A stretch of DNA of 64,000 nt. It comes from Rugalucina vietnamica. Lineage: Eukaryota > Mollusca > Bivalvia > Lucinida > Lucinidae. The DNA lies in the NCBI GenBank assembly GCA_964017185.1, contig OZ024877.1, positions 6,674,006 to 6,738,005 on the forward strand, in the 5' to 3' direction. Below the pieces are notes generated by a model. It searched no databases and was not told where the DNA came from. It saw only the letters and a program-made list of their open reading frames with translations. The number at the start of each line of letters is the position of its first letter. The stretch's first letter is position 1. Below are positions 21,557-33,077 of this stretch, piece by piece. The position numbers were made by a program, and so were the translations under genes.

Positions 21557-22356
21557 AACGTTGCTCAAATTATAGTATTATTGGTGCCAAAATAACATCG
21601 GTGGGTGTCTTTTTAGTTAGCTAAAAGTCGGTAACCTGAACATGGCCTGACATGCTGATAAAAGCTAGGGCTCAGCATTTTACTAAAAACTGGACCCAGA
21701 ATTAAAACATTATTTTATACACGATGAAAATTATATTCAAATATCTTGTACAATGTTTGTTTCAATAATTGATGATGTTTGGATAATTTTCAATGTGAAA
21801 ATGCTAGAATCATTCATTGGGACAACATTGCTGAAAATGGGAGAATGAACAGAAGGTAACATGCTTATGTTGTCTGTCGTTGGCACCTGGATATACACTT
21901 TGTTAGGAGATGCATGAAAGCATTATAGTGTATACTAGATCTCAGGTCAGCGATTACAGGACCACTGGTCCTTTGATTTTTCTTATTCTAGTTGTGACAG
22001 TAACTTGTTTAGCACATCTGTTCACTTCTAGCCTTAATTAAACTTCCATGGTGGCGCTGATCGATCTATTTCTTAGTTTGTCATTAAATAACTTAGGGAT
22101 GATTCTCATGCGCTGACCCATTTTCCAGCTCTGAATTTAGAACATAATTAAGGACGGCTGTAGTCTCATATAAGAGAGAGTCGCTAGGATATACCATGAA
22201 CTTATTAGAAAATAAAACTATTGGACATTTAAAGGCGGCGAGGTTTGTTATTTTTTGATCTGGGTATTGAAGATTTTGCTATGCACAAAAAAATGATATA
22301 GCCATTTTCTTTACACCAACGGTCACCAACATGCCTTCATACATTTTCTGCATTTC
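21557..22356. other. No gene seen; one fragment of repeat A
   Basis: The only recognised piece is at about 21936-21978 (AGATCTCAGGTCAGCGATTAC ... ACCACTGGTCCT), which matches the right end of repeat A. The rest is unremarkable. Confidence 0.5.
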
Positions 22357-22636
22357 CATCAGGAAAACATGTCCGTGCAATATATACCCCCTTAAACCCC
22401 ACTTTTATATAGAGAAACTGGGGTATGCAGGGGTATGCCTATTCTTCTTATTTTTGCTCCAAAACATAGATTGTGGGTACTCGTTAGAACCGCCTCAGCG
22501 AGGCGGTTCTAACGTGTACCCACAATCTATGTTTGGAGCAAAAATAAGAAAAATATCAACTTTTTTTCAGCTGAAAATTTTCAATTTTTAAAGCTCAAAA
22601 AATCTCTGTATATTGCATGGGCATGTTTTCGTAATG
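22357..22636. mobile_element. PAL-1 copy, full, opposite orientation
   Basis: It starts CATCAGGAAAACATGTCCGTG and ends GCATGGGCATGTTTTCGTAATG, with an intact core AGAACCGCCTCAGCGAGG. Confidence 0.88.
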
Positions 22637-23924
22637 TTTGTTGTTTCAAAAGAGCCTGTAAAGGATGACGTTTGGGAATTCATCTTATCATGCGCCTTAG
22701 ACCCTGTCATCGCCGTTTGAATGAAAACAAGATGAGCAAAAAGTATATGAAACAACAAACATTGCGCATAGTATATTATAAAGGCCTAGGGAATTTAAGG
22801 CCTGATTTCGGCCTCATGTATTGGTAAAAAATTGAATTTCGGAATTTTGAGGAGAGAAGTATTGCAAATAGCAGGCATAGGTCCCTGCTTATAAATTCTA
22901 GCACAGCTATCACATTCAAATTACATGTGTTCCGAAAAGCATAGAAATACCACTTTTTTGCAATTTTGGATCTTTTTACACCATTCAACATCAATTTCAA
23001 CTACCGGCCCACGCGACGAACAATTTCTTATTATGAAATAATTATGAAAAATCATCCAGAGATATTGTATGCTTAGTATCATTTTGTTCGTCGTGTGGGA
23101 TGGCACTTAAAAATTAAAAAGTGTGTTCAGAAAGGGTCAAAAATAGGACAAAAAGTGCAAAATGAGCTCTATCTATGGTTCTTCTGGGTTTTGCCAGGGC
23201 AACGCTTGTATGCGATGTCATACTTGTTCTTGTTTTTAATAGAGGAGACATATGACTGTTTTAAGGAATAGTTTTCTCACCTAAATTCGAAAATTTAATT
23301 TTTAGCAAAATCTGAGGCCAAAATCAGGCGTTAAACGCCCTTGTCCTTTCTGATATCTCAGAATTACCTGGCAAATCTCACACTAGCATAATTTTACATT
23401 TTATCATAAATACGTATTATAGCTCTAATATGATTTTTGATGATACAAAACAATATTATACTACACTACATTACACTACACTATACTAACTACAATATAA
23501 TATGAAATAAGGCACTACCTTTGGTGCTCTATGCCGTGCAGATAATCAAAATGAGCTGATCATAGCCAACCATTACCATTATGGAAAGTGTTTATCCGTT
23601 AGTACAATGCAGCCATGTTGAAAAGTGACGGCGACGTAAAAACTATATGAAAAGTTAATTGATCAATTAGTATAATGCAACAGCGCGTGTTGCAACGTCA
23701 CGATGACGTCAAAAATAACAATCCGGTTCCGGTTGACGAAAGATTTTTTTTTTTTCTATCAATGTACAGAAGAGCAGAATAGAACAACATTTCTACCACG
23801 CTCTACCATAAGAGCGACACAGGAGCGTCGCTATTATGGTATTTTACAGTACTATACTAACTTTATTATGATTATAATAACTAGGGAACCAATTTCCTGT
23901 AGGTTCTCACCTGAGTTCTGGCAT
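22637..23924. other. No gene seen
   Basis: Short frames only. A TACACTACATTACACTACAC microrepeat lies near 23460-23510. No family is recognised. Confidence 0.45.
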
Positions 23925-24170
23925 ACAGTACAGTCCAGGGGGATTTTCACCAGCCCGCCCATCCCCGCGGAGAGGGGGCTGCAAGAAAAAGGATTAAAAT
24001 TTTAATATCCACCGCGGAAACGCCCTAGTCGGCGGGATTGCGGAGTTTCCGCGGCGGGGTAAAGAAATAGAAATTTTATCGTCCGCGCTTACCTGTATTT
24101 TTTGTATCTAACTTTCCACCGCGGACCCGCGGTGGAATGAGGATGAATAAGGAAAGTGGGCGGGGCTTGT
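23925..24170. repeat. GC-rich repeat N, copy 1
   Basis: CAGTACAGTCCAGGGGGATT ... CAGCCCGCCCATCCCCGCGG ... ACCCGCGGTGGAATGAGG stands out from the AT-rich surroundings. A related copy lies inverted at 31495-31690. Iterated CCGCGGA/TCCGCGG motifs occur in both. Confidence 0.6.
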
Positions 24171-24386
24171 TTCCAATTTATTGTAATGCATACTTGTGCT
24201 TAGACCCGAGTTTAAATCTAATTCGATTATTATTTTTGTTTCATGTATCTTTATTAAAAATACATGTTTTACGATCATAAAGTGTAAATGCATTTCTATC
24301 ACGAAAATCCCAGATTCTGCATGGTTGTAGAATCACTTCAGTGAAAGATATAAGATATGGTACGACGCACATACACCTAAAGGCAA

Positions 24387-24445
<59 letters not shown>

Positions 24446-24511
24446 TTATTTTCATGTGACAATAATACAATAATAGTCACAAGGTTAACATAGGTAAAAG
24501 CTTACGTTGAA

Positions 24512-24542
<31 letters not shown>

Positions 24543-24645
24543 CATGGAAACATTTTCTTACACAAAGTATACTTCATACTGGTACACAATAAAAATATTA
24601 TTTTTATAAACCGATGATTTTAATTGTTATCTGAAGCTACTGATA
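24171..24645. repeat. Microsatellites: (GA)n and poly-T
   Basis: A (GA)n tract of about 50 bp lies at 24391-24441 and a 29-T run at 24514-24542. No gene is present; the Ser/Leu-alternating translation of the first tract is not coding. Confidence 0.85.
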
Positions 24646-24680
24646 TGAGCCGTGTCATGAGAAAACCAAAACTGTGCATA

Positions 24681-27412
24681 TGGGTCATTATCAAAAAATG
24701 GAGCAATCCTTGTCCTTGATGTTTTTTTCGCAAGCGCGATGTCCGAGGTTTGCTTTTTCCATGTATAATATTATTATCCGCGGTGCTTTACTAGCACCAC
24801 ACGCGATTTCACGTTTCCGAGTATGTTATTTGTAAAAAAGAGATGGTAGAAGTGCTATTTTATCGATTTTTACCGTGTCCCAGGGTCAGGGTAAGTAGTT
24901 TTAATTGTTTCCATTGCAAAAGAAGCTTTACAGAAATCACATTTTCTTTGACCATCTATTGCATATGATGTTATTGAAGTCAAATTCAGAAACTATGTGA
25001 TATATTCAGTGTTATTTAAGAGTGGGGTCACATATATAGTGTTGTCCCTGGAAAACGTATCAGTGCTGTCACATTTATTGAAAATTGATTTTGACCAGAG
25101 CTACGAATCATTTTCTCAGATCATAACAATCGCGTTTTGTAGACGACACCAAGCTGAAGAAGTAATGGTAAAAAACTTTTTAACAAATCGCATTACTCTG
25201 TTCCTATACCATAAAGAAATGTCAAAATTGGAGTGGGAATTTTACAAGCATCAGTCCTATCACGTGCATTTTGCCGCTTCTTGCAAATATCACATACATT
25301 TTAAAACCATGACTGAATTTCAACTTAGGAGCAGTTAGAATAGACATGCAAAGTTTTCATCCTGCATTCTGCTGTTAGTCATTAGAATTAAATTTCTGTG
25401 TGAAACTCAGTACTGTCACGGATCAGTGCTGTCACGGTCGTGACAGTAATGATGTGACAGCACTGAGTTGACTTCAGTCAGCAGGTGTGGATTCAGGAAA
25501 TTTCCTAGGCTGACAAGAGTAAACCTTTCATGAGAGGGTCTCAGCTACTAATTTATATCGCTTTGAAAATCATTTGGGGTGTGTGTGGGTGATACAAAAC
25601 TACAAATTCAAAATGCTTCGTCGACAACTGTATACAATTAGCCCCGGGGGTGGTACTCCCATAATGATATTTAGACAGTTTGTGTATGTCGCGCGATAAA
25701 TGCCCTTTTTGGTAGTCCATTCCAAATTAGATTACCACCTCGAAAAAGGGACCCGGTAATATACACACTAGGGGTCGTCTATGGTACATGAAAATACGAA
25801 AATTTTAACCTTCTGACGCATGTGTCTTTCAGTGTGTTTGTACGATATGTTGCATACCATTACGAAAATGTGTTACCCAGAGATTTTTTTTAGTTTTAAG
25901 TTTTAAAAATTGAAGAAAAAATATATCTGAGTGTGTACACGTTAGAACCGCCTAGGATCAAATTTAAGAAACAAAAAGAAGTAACATTGTATACCCCATT
26001 TTACCCTGTGTACCTCACTACATAAATATGGGATTTAATGGGATATATGTGAAAGCAAATGTGCAGCTCAGCTGCAAGTTAACCTAAATTTAAGGCCCAT
26101 CCAAGGGGGCATTAGCTCCAAGCTCACTAAAAGAAAAATGGGTTTTCTCCCTAGCTCCCTAAAAATCTTTTCCTTGCTCCTAGCTTCCTAAAACCAAGAG
26201 TGTTCTCTTCCAGTAACCCCCAATTCCCTTCAGTTGTTTTCCAGTTTTCCCAAGCTCCCTGAAAACAAAATGGCCCTGGGGAGCGCGGTGGCGTTTTGGT
26301 AGAGCGTCGGACTCTGAATCGAGAGGTCCTGGGTACGATCCCCACAGGCGTCACCGTGATGTGTCCTGTGGCAAGACACATTAACTCCCCACAGTACTGG
26401 TTAAACTCAGGAAGCGTTGGGCTTAACCCGACATGACTGAAAAATTGTTGACTGGGACGTTAACACAGACACAAACAAACAAAATGGCCCCGCTACCCAG
26501 CTGCCTAAAACCCGTGATAGGGTTCCAAATTTAATGCGGTCTTTTGTCGTGAACAATCCTGGTTGTCTCAAACCTGGTCGAAAGCCCCAAAGTCACATTT
26601 TCTCATGCTGCAGCTTAAAATGAAGAGCGCCTCTACTGCGCTTTGCGTGTTACATCGCGTTTGGTTTGCGTGAAGTGAACGTGCTTTGTTAGAGCATTGG
26701 ATCTACGCAAAGGTCCCTGGTTAGAGCGTCAGCCGAGGCTTCGTTGGTTGCGACCTAAAGTGAGTCACTGCCTCTAAGCTCATCGATAAATGGTCAGAAA
26801 TTAATCATTTCCGCAAACATTGGAATGAAAAAGGCGAGATCGGATAATTATCAGTGCCGTCGCGACATCAGTGCTGTCACGATATCAGTGCTGTCACGGT
26901 CATAATTATTTAAAATACTCAAAACGCATCATATAAAAGTAATTGCTTTTGGTATGTAATGATACCATACTGAAATAGTGAACGTTAAGCAGAACTAATT
27001 TTTGGTTTAATCCTACAAGATAATGTCTACAAAAATAAAGCGTTTCAGAAACAGAACAAATCACAGTATGTGCATTTTCATTGAAGATCTCTTCCTCGTT
27101 AATTCATTGAAAGTATTTAAGGTTTGTGTGAACTATTGTTCGTGACAAATTATATATGCCCCCACTTACAGATTGGGGAAGTCTTATCACATGAGCGTTT
27201 TATGCAAGAAAGTTTGTTCGTGACAGCACTGATATTTTACCATACAATTAATTAATGCTGGTGCACTATTTGTTCAGTTAAACTCGGTATATTTTATTTC
27301 TATATTCTCTATGCTCCTGTTAATAAAACTATCCCATTAAAAAAGAAAAAATGGACAATTATTTTTTTTCATTTTGCCTTTCTGGATTGCTCCATTTTTT
27401 GATAATGGCCCA
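24681..27412. mobile_element. 2.73-kb TIR transposon with TCAGTGCTGTCACG motifs (element E)
   Basis: The ends are near-perfect inverted repeats: TGGGTCATTATCAAAAAATG then GAGCAATCC at the left, and the complement ending CATTTTTTGATAATGGCCCA at the right. TA lies on both sides. Inside, the motif TCAGTGCTGTCACG or its complement recurs at about 25050, 25410-25470 (several, both strands), 26852-26900 and 27222. A 113-residue frame at 24997-25338 has no recognised domain. A SINE, a PAL-1-like scrap (about 25930-26055) and a GCCCCGGGGGTGGTACTCCC repeat (about 25640) lie inside. The superfamily is undetermined. Confidence 0.7.
26277..26479 (+). mobile_element. tRNA-derived SINE with 12-bp target duplication
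   Basis: The 5' part is tRNA-like: GGGGAGCGCGGTGGCG, an A box around TGGTAGAGCGTCGG, an anticodon-arm-like GGACTCTGAATCGAGAGGTCC, and a B box GGTACGATCCC. A non-tRNA body follows (GACATGACTGAAAAATTGTTG) and an (ACAA)n tail. ACAAAATGGCCC occurs directly before (26265-26276) and after (26480-26491) the unit. This is a pol III retroposon moved by a LINE. Confidence 0.85.
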
Positions 27413-27615
27413 TAAACAAAAACAAAGGCGCAGATCAGCTTCGCAGTTACTGCAATGCTGATGAATCCCTTTGTTTTCGCTTAACAGATAGTACAATTCC
27501 TCTACTTTCTAAATCCGAAATTTCCAGTCTCTAGCCTGCTTCTGTGACTGTACCGCTCGGTTTGTGTCGAATCTGTTCTGAAACCACATTGTTGGTTTTC
27601 TGATGATGTGGCTCG

Positions 27616-27935
27616 AAGGCTTGAGTTTACTGTCAAATGAAAATCAAAAAAAGATTTACAACACTTCTTAAATCACCATTTACAATCAAAAGGAAACATA
27701 CAAAGACACATTTGTGAAAAATATGTATCATCGTTGAATCTAAAACATGACGGCTAGACAACAGAGTGTATGGTTACACTGTCTCTCTCTCTTTCTCTCT
27801 GCTCCTCTACCCTACACTAATTTACTAACTATGTGTTAGGCGCACAGTCTGATCCAATTTGGCGGCCTAGCATATCTCAAATTCTTCAGCCATCTTATGC
27901 TGGGACAATCCGTATTCAGATTTTAGAAAGTAATA
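27616..27935. other. No gene seen
   Basis: A short (CT)n tract lies at 27779-27801. Nothing else is recognised. Confidence 0.5.
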
Positions 27936-28140
27936 TGGGCCGCCTCATGAGAAAACCAACAATCTGCATATGCGAAACCAAAGGCGCAGATCAGTTCGCA
28001 GTAACTGCGAAACCGATCATCGTCCTTGTTTTCGTTACACGGATAGTACAATTTCTCTATTTTCTAAATCTAAAATTTACAGCCTCCAGTCATCGTCTGT
28101 GCCTGCACAGCTCGGTTTGCATTTGTGTAGAAACCCTTGT
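27936..28140. mobile_element. MITE-2 copy, degraded 3' end
   Basis: TGGGCCGCCTCATGAGAAAA, CAACAATCTGCATATGCG, GCAGTAACTGCG and CGGATAGTACAATTTC are present. The terminal inverted repeat at the right is lost. Confidence 0.7.
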
Positions 28141-28338
28141 GGTGTAGATCTTTTGCCAAGTCATGTCCAGTAATATTGTCATAGAGGCACACGTTTGACA
28201 CCTTAGGGGTATTACCCGTTATAATGACACCATTCATTGATAAGTTTTATTGCTCAGGTACAGCAAGTTGCTAATCCCCTGTAAATCACATTGTTGATGA
28301 AATAGTTGAAGCATAAAACGAATAGAATAGAAAAGAAA

Positions 28339-28548
28339 TGAGCCTGCACATGAGAAAACCAACAAACAATATGTCCGAACCGGTCCGATAAAAGCCAACC
28401 TGTACAGTCACATAAACAGACTAAAATTTGAATAGTCGAAGTTTTGTACTATCCATGTAGCGAAAACAAAAAGGCTCTGAACACCTGCGCTGATCTGCGC
28501 CTTTGTTTTCGCTTATGCACATTGTAAGTTTTCTGATGTGGCAGCTCA
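28339..28548. mobile_element. MITE-2 copy, opposite orientation
   Basis: TGAGCCTGCACATGAGAAAA at one end and TTTTCTGATGTGGCAGCTCA at the other. It carries GGTCCGATAAAAGCC, TGTACAGTCACA and GCGCCTTTGTTTTCGC in the reverse order of the reference copy. Confidence 0.7.
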
Positions 28549-28711
28549 AATTTTAATGTCACAGTCAACAAATTTTCATAAATTTTGGGACGAATTCCGA
28601 CATTGCAAACATTTTGTTTAACCAATTTACGCAATTTTATATCTTTTAAGGCTTGTGTCTGTATTACCCTGTTTGTGTCAAAAATGTATACTTGCACCAG
28701 GAAAAAATAAA

Positions 28712-28853
28712 CATTAAATGTTTGCCCCGTATACCCCACTTTTATAGCAAAACTTGGGTATACAGGGGTTTACATTTTTTTTCCTCCAAAACAGATTGTT
28801 GGTACTCTTTAGAACCGCCTCGGCGAGACGGTTCTCACGTGTACACACAATTT
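28712..28853. mobile_element. PAL-1 partial copy
   Basis: CGTATACCCCACTTTTATAG, GGGTATACAGGGG and AGAACCGCCTCGGCGAGACG are present. The left arm is degraded and the right arm missing. Confidence 0.7.
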
Positions 28854-29129
28854 GTGCGTTAAGTCTTTTGACAGTATGCTCCATGGTGAGAAATGTGATC
28901 TTGACTTTAAACTTTAAACGAACTGGTTTTGATTCTAGAAATTAATATTTAAATGATGCTAAAATATTAAGTGCAATATAGCTTATTGACAGTGAAGCCA
29001 TAAATTGGCATGTCCTTATAAGTATTAACTGTCAAATAAACAGGTGGCAAATGTGTGGTCAGCAATGAGTTATATTGGATACGACAAGCAATAAAAAAGT
29101 TTCTTCACTTGCAATCATGTACGGTATAC
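28854..29129. other. Spacer, nothing seen
   Basis: AT-rich; no feature recognised. Confidence 0.5.
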
Positions 29130-31036
29130 GGACAAAACACCCCACGGACATTTTGTTATAGGTGGACGAAAACCACCACATGTTTTTTTGAAGGCTGACA
29201 AAACACCCCACGCCCAATAGTATAACGTGGACAAAACACCCCATGCAGGTTTCAAAATTAGGACAAAAACCCTCTCATGTTTTTCTTAGATCCCCATATG
29301 ACATGACTGAAAATTGATGGCTGGAAAATTTAGGCCTAACCAAATCCTATGTTTTCTTTATCAAAGATAATATGAATCATATAACATGACTAAAAATTGA
29401 TGACTTGGACAAGAAACCATAACCAAATTTGATTTCAATAAGAATGTCTTATGTTTTAGCTCCCCATATAACATAACAAAATTGATGACTTGGACATGAA
29501 ACCATGGCCAAATTTTATTTATTTCTTTACATTAGTTAATGAAAGCTGCATATGAACTTATTTAAGATTTAAACTTTTTAATTCCGATTATCGGAAAAGA
29601 TGGCGTGACGTCATCAGCCAGCATCCGGGTCACTCTCACGGGTACAAATCAGTAATGGCGGCTTTATTAAAACCCAATATGCGTTATATTTTATTTGCAC
29701 AAATGACCCCCAACGCCCTAATCTTTTAAAGTTTTGTTGTGTAATGAGGAAGGATTGTTTCCAGAATGCGTATATTTAGAATTTGGAAGGAAGATATCGT
29801 GAATAGCGCAATATTTCCGTGTTTATTTCTAGTTAAATATTTTGATTTTTCGGCAAGCACGGGCGGCTTTTAATATGCACACGATTTCAGGCACTTCAGT
29901 CTCAAATTACATTAAAATTTTATGACAATTTTACGCAGTAGTATTTCTGCTGTCATTTTGTAGAATCTGATTTTTGAGGAGACATATTTGTTTAAGATTT
30001 TAAATATAACATACCGAACATGCTCACATAACAACTTCAACGGCACGGTTATTGTATATTTCTATCTATCATCATATTAAATTATCACATCGTGAAATAT
30101 AAGCTGCCGTTAGATAAAAACAAATCTAGAAAAATGTGAGCTGGAAATAATAAGTGAATACATTGGATAAAGTTATCCAATTACATGTAACTCCTTCTCT
30201 GTAGTGTAGATCATTCAGTTTTCCGAGTTTAAAACAAATCTTGCCAGAATAATTTTTCAGACAGATGGCGGATAATACCTTTTCAGAGTTAAATTTATTT
30301 TATTTAATTCAACTTTGATTTTCAACGTGTATGAACAATTTAAGACACGTTTACCCGCACAATTATATGTATTGAGTCTGTGTATTTATTGACTTTGTAC
30401 CCGTGAGTTCACAGGTAAATGTATCGATGACGTCATCGCCATCTTTTCCGATAAGCGGAATAAACATGTCTGTTTGTCAATGTGTTAATGTGTATATGGG
30501 CTGTTACAAAAATAATAGCACAACATATTTCAAATCATTTTAATCAGACAAACAAGCAATTAACAATTTGACTTCAATTGAAAAACAACCAGTTTATAAA
30601 GGTGTTTGAGTTAATTGTGAAAATTATTTAAATGATTAAATAATTCAAGTGCCTTAATAGCACTCAATTAGCACAATTTGAGTTTAAAGAATGTACAAAC
30701 ACAATCCAGTCAGTATACATGCATTTGTTTTAATAAGTGATAATTGGAATGGCATCAAAGAAAATATCCATTCATCTACATAAAATTGAAAGAAGGAAAA
30801 AGAAGTGATATTAATACCAGAAAATGCATGTTGTTTGCATTAGGATGCTTCTGTCTGCTTCCATCTGCTTATCTACACTGCAAAAACATGAGGGGGGTTT
30901 TGTCCTAATTTTAAAATCTGCATGGGGTGTTTTGTCCACGTTATACTTTTGGGCATGGGGTGTTTTGTCAGCCTTCAAAAAAACGTGTGGTGGTTTTCGT
31001 CCACCTATAACAAAATGGACGTGGGGTGTTTTGTCC
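29130..31036. mobile_element. 1.9-kb inverted-repeat element with iterated ACAAAACACCCCAC (element P)
   Basis: The left arm (29130-29287) opens GGACAAAACACCCCACGGAC and repeats ACAAAACACCCCA three times; the right arm (30882-31036) is its inverse, closing GTGGGGTGTTTTGTCC. Between them are three imperfect units of about 85-90 bp (TGACTGAAAATTGATGGCTGG-like, 29295-29520), a nested TAA-flanked element and about 400 bp of unrecognised AT-rich DNA. No target duplication is obvious and there is no protein frame. Confidence 0.65.
29582..30460. mobile_element. 879-bp TIR element with TAA target duplication (element H)
   Basis: The ends are TTCCGATTATCGGAAAAGAT and ATCTTTTCCGATAAGCGGAA, with TAA on both sides (29579-29581, 30461-30463). 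The inverted homology continues inward through GACGTCATC and GGGTACAAA. A 3-bp TAA duplication is typical of PIF/Harbinger, but the termini are not diagnostic. It is nested in element P and non-coding. Confidence 0.7.
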
Positions 31037-31199
31037 GTGGGGTGTTTTTAGAATGGAAAACAAAATTTTTCACATCAAAGCCCAACTTCATATATTTCGC
31101 GGAAACAATAACTAAAGAAAAAGAGAGGCAAAGATACTAAATATTTTGATTTGAACATTGAATGTACATAGAAAGAACAAACAAATGGATGATTACGAA

Positions 31200-31494
31200 A
31201 GCAAGAATGAACGAATGAATGAATGAATGAATGAATGAATGTTTCAATTTTGCTATTGACTGTCAAATTTGTATCTTCTTTTGAATGACAGCATGACTGA
31301 AAGCAAGAAAGAAGAGATAGAGGAAATTTACTTTTTTGAGATGAATACCAAATATATTTCATCGAGTGAGTTGAAAACATCAAATTTTCACGAGTGCGTA
31401 GCACGAGTGAAAATTTTGATGTTTTCAAATCACGAGATGTGTGAGATAACTGTACCTGTCAATCATTATGACGTCATTACTTTTCATTGGAAAT
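31200..31494. repeat. (GAAT)n and a short palindrome
   Basis: A GAAT tetranucleotide tract (about 31211-31241) precedes a palindrome at 31373-31430 (AAAACATCAAATTTTCACGA and its complement around GTGCGTAGCAC). Confidence 0.7.
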
Positions 31495-31690
31495 CCTTCG
31501 CAAACCCGCGGTGGAATTATACAGGTAACGGGAGGATCCTCCGCGGATCCGCCGCAATCCGCGGTGGGATTAAAATATTCCGCGGTGGGATCATAAGCGG
31601 ACAGGTGAGCGGGATTGCGGGGGGCTCAGAGAAATCGTCCGCGGGGGTGGGCGGGCTGGTGAAAATCCCCCTGGACTGTACTGTATATGA
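31495..31690. repeat. GC-rich repeat N, copy 2 (inverted)
   Basis: ACCCGCGGTGGAATTATACA ... GGCGGGCTGGTGAAAATCCC ... GGACTGTACTG is the reverse counterpart of 23925-24170. The 169-residue frame across it is a by-product of the GC content. Confidence 0.6.
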
Positions 31691-31740
31691 CGCAATAGCG
31701 AACGGTTTCTATTCGCAATTGATCGGCAACATCAGAACAT

Positions 31741-31858
31741 CATTACGAAAAAACGCCCGTATAATTTATAACGATTAATTGAAAATTTCCATTAGAAAAT
31801 TTTGATATTTTTAACAATGTTGCTCAAAACATTGATTATGGGTACACGTTAGAACCGC
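31741..31858. mobile_element. PAL-1 half copy
   Basis: It runs from CATTACGAAAAAACGCCCG to the left half of the palindrome (GGGTACACGTTAGAACCGC) and stops there. The right half is missing, as expected if a hairpin centre was a breakpoint. Confidence 0.7.
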
Positions 31859-32212
31859 ACCAAATCTACACACTGGTAAATGTAAAAGTACTGGAGCTGG
31901 TTGCAACGCACTAGTGCAGAATAAATTACGCACTGGAGTAAGATAAAAATGGCGGAAAAAGGTAAATAAAACTTATACCTCTTTTTATTAAGATTCCCAA
32001 TTATAAATGTGTGCGATTCCGTAAAATCGACTAAAAACAGTCCAGTAATTTCCCTACCGAGCATTTCAAGACGGTTTAACTGTGGTTGATCATTAATATG
32101 CTGTCTGTTCATTTTGATTCTGTTGTGCTAGCCAGTTTTGAATTTGGTTACATTATGCTAGGCAGATGTCAACCTCATTGGGAAAGAGTAATTAATCTTG
32201 TTCTTTATGCGT
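31859..32212. other. No gene seen
   Basis: AT-rich; no recognised element. Confidence 0.45.
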
Positions 32213-32496
32213 CATTACGAAAACACGCCCCTGCAATATACAGAGACTTTTTTTCACCTGTAAAAATTGAAAATTTCATCAGATTTTTTTTATATATATA
32301 TATTTCTTACTTTTGCTTAAAACATAGATCGTGGGTAAACGTTAGAACCGTTTCGCCGAGGCGGTTATAACGAGTACCCACAATCTATGTTTTGGAACAA
32401 AAATAAGAAAAATAGGTATACCCATGCGTGCCCAAGTTTTGCTATATAAAAGTGGGGTATAAGGGGTATACATTAAACGGACATGTTTTCCTGATG
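32213..32496. mobile_element. PAL-1 copy, full
   Basis: CATTACGAAAACACGCCCCTG ... TTAGAACCGTTTCGCCGAGG ... CATGTTTTCCTGATG; one palindrome arm has two mismatches. A LINE tail begins about 100 bp downstream. Confidence 0.85.
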
Positions 32497-32594
32497 GATG
32501 GTAAAATGTATGCGATGTCATATGTTTTGTTGATAATTCAAACAAATGTTTTATATATAGACACATACATAAACATAGACAGTTACAAGATTAT

Positions 32595-33077
32595 TTGGTT
32601 AAGAACGTTTCTTCTAAATGTCGACAAATTATAACTAAATTCCGGGTTTCTGCCCATAAATTAAGCATAGAGACGGGGCGTTATGATGATGTTTCGAGAC
32701 AGCGTAGAATGTGCACCAAATGTACTATAAGAGACGTTGAGGATGAGTTCCACTTCATCTTAATATGCCCATATTATATTGACATTAGAAGACAGTTTAT
32801 AAAACCGTATTTCTACAACAGACCGAGTGTCTATAAACTTACACAACTTCTGGATACTAAAAATACAAAGATGTTAAGCAACCTTGGTAAATACCTAATT
32901 CACGCGTGTGCACGGCGAGATAGAGTATAGTTTATAATCACATCCCCATATCTGAACCATATTTTTTGCACCATATGATGTGTATGTATGACGTATAACA
33001 TGTATTGTAAATATGTTTAAATGTATTCCCCTATAAGCCATATGGCTTTTGGAAATAAAGAATTGGAATTGGAATAT
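32595..33077 (+). pseudogene. LINE 3' end: RT C-terminal zinc knuckle and 3' UTR
   Basis: The frame to 32930 encodes KFRVSAHKLSIETGRYDD, then CTKCTIRDVEDEFHFILICP, the C-terminal CxxC...H...C segment common in Jockey/CR1-type LINE reverse transcriptases. An ICPYYIDIRRQF stretch follows. A 3' UTR comes next, ending in an AATAAAGAATTGGAATTGG tail (about 33052-33077), the short 3' repeat typical of such LINEs. The polymerase domain is absent, so this is a dead 5'-truncated insertion unlike the LINE at 10.4-13.6 kb. Confidence 0.8.

Larger units (their letters stand above)
24646..27615. mobile_element. MITE-2 copy split by element E
   Basis: The left 35 bp (TGAGCCGTGTCATGAGAAAA ... CTGTGCATA) and the right part from 27413 (AACAAAGGCGCAGATCAGCT ... 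ACATTGTTGGTTTTC ... GTGGCTC) together make one MITE-2. The 2.7 kb between them is a separate TIR element. Confidence 0.7.

Noticed and set aside
24997..25338. 113-residue frame in element E as a transposase
   Set aside because: No catalytic motif or zinc finger can be recognised, so it is mentioned only as an open frame.
31269..31778. 169-residue open frame on the plus strand
   Set aside because: It spans a palindrome, the GC-rich repeat N and a PAL-1 start. The Gly/Arg-rich translation reflects base composition and no domain is visible.
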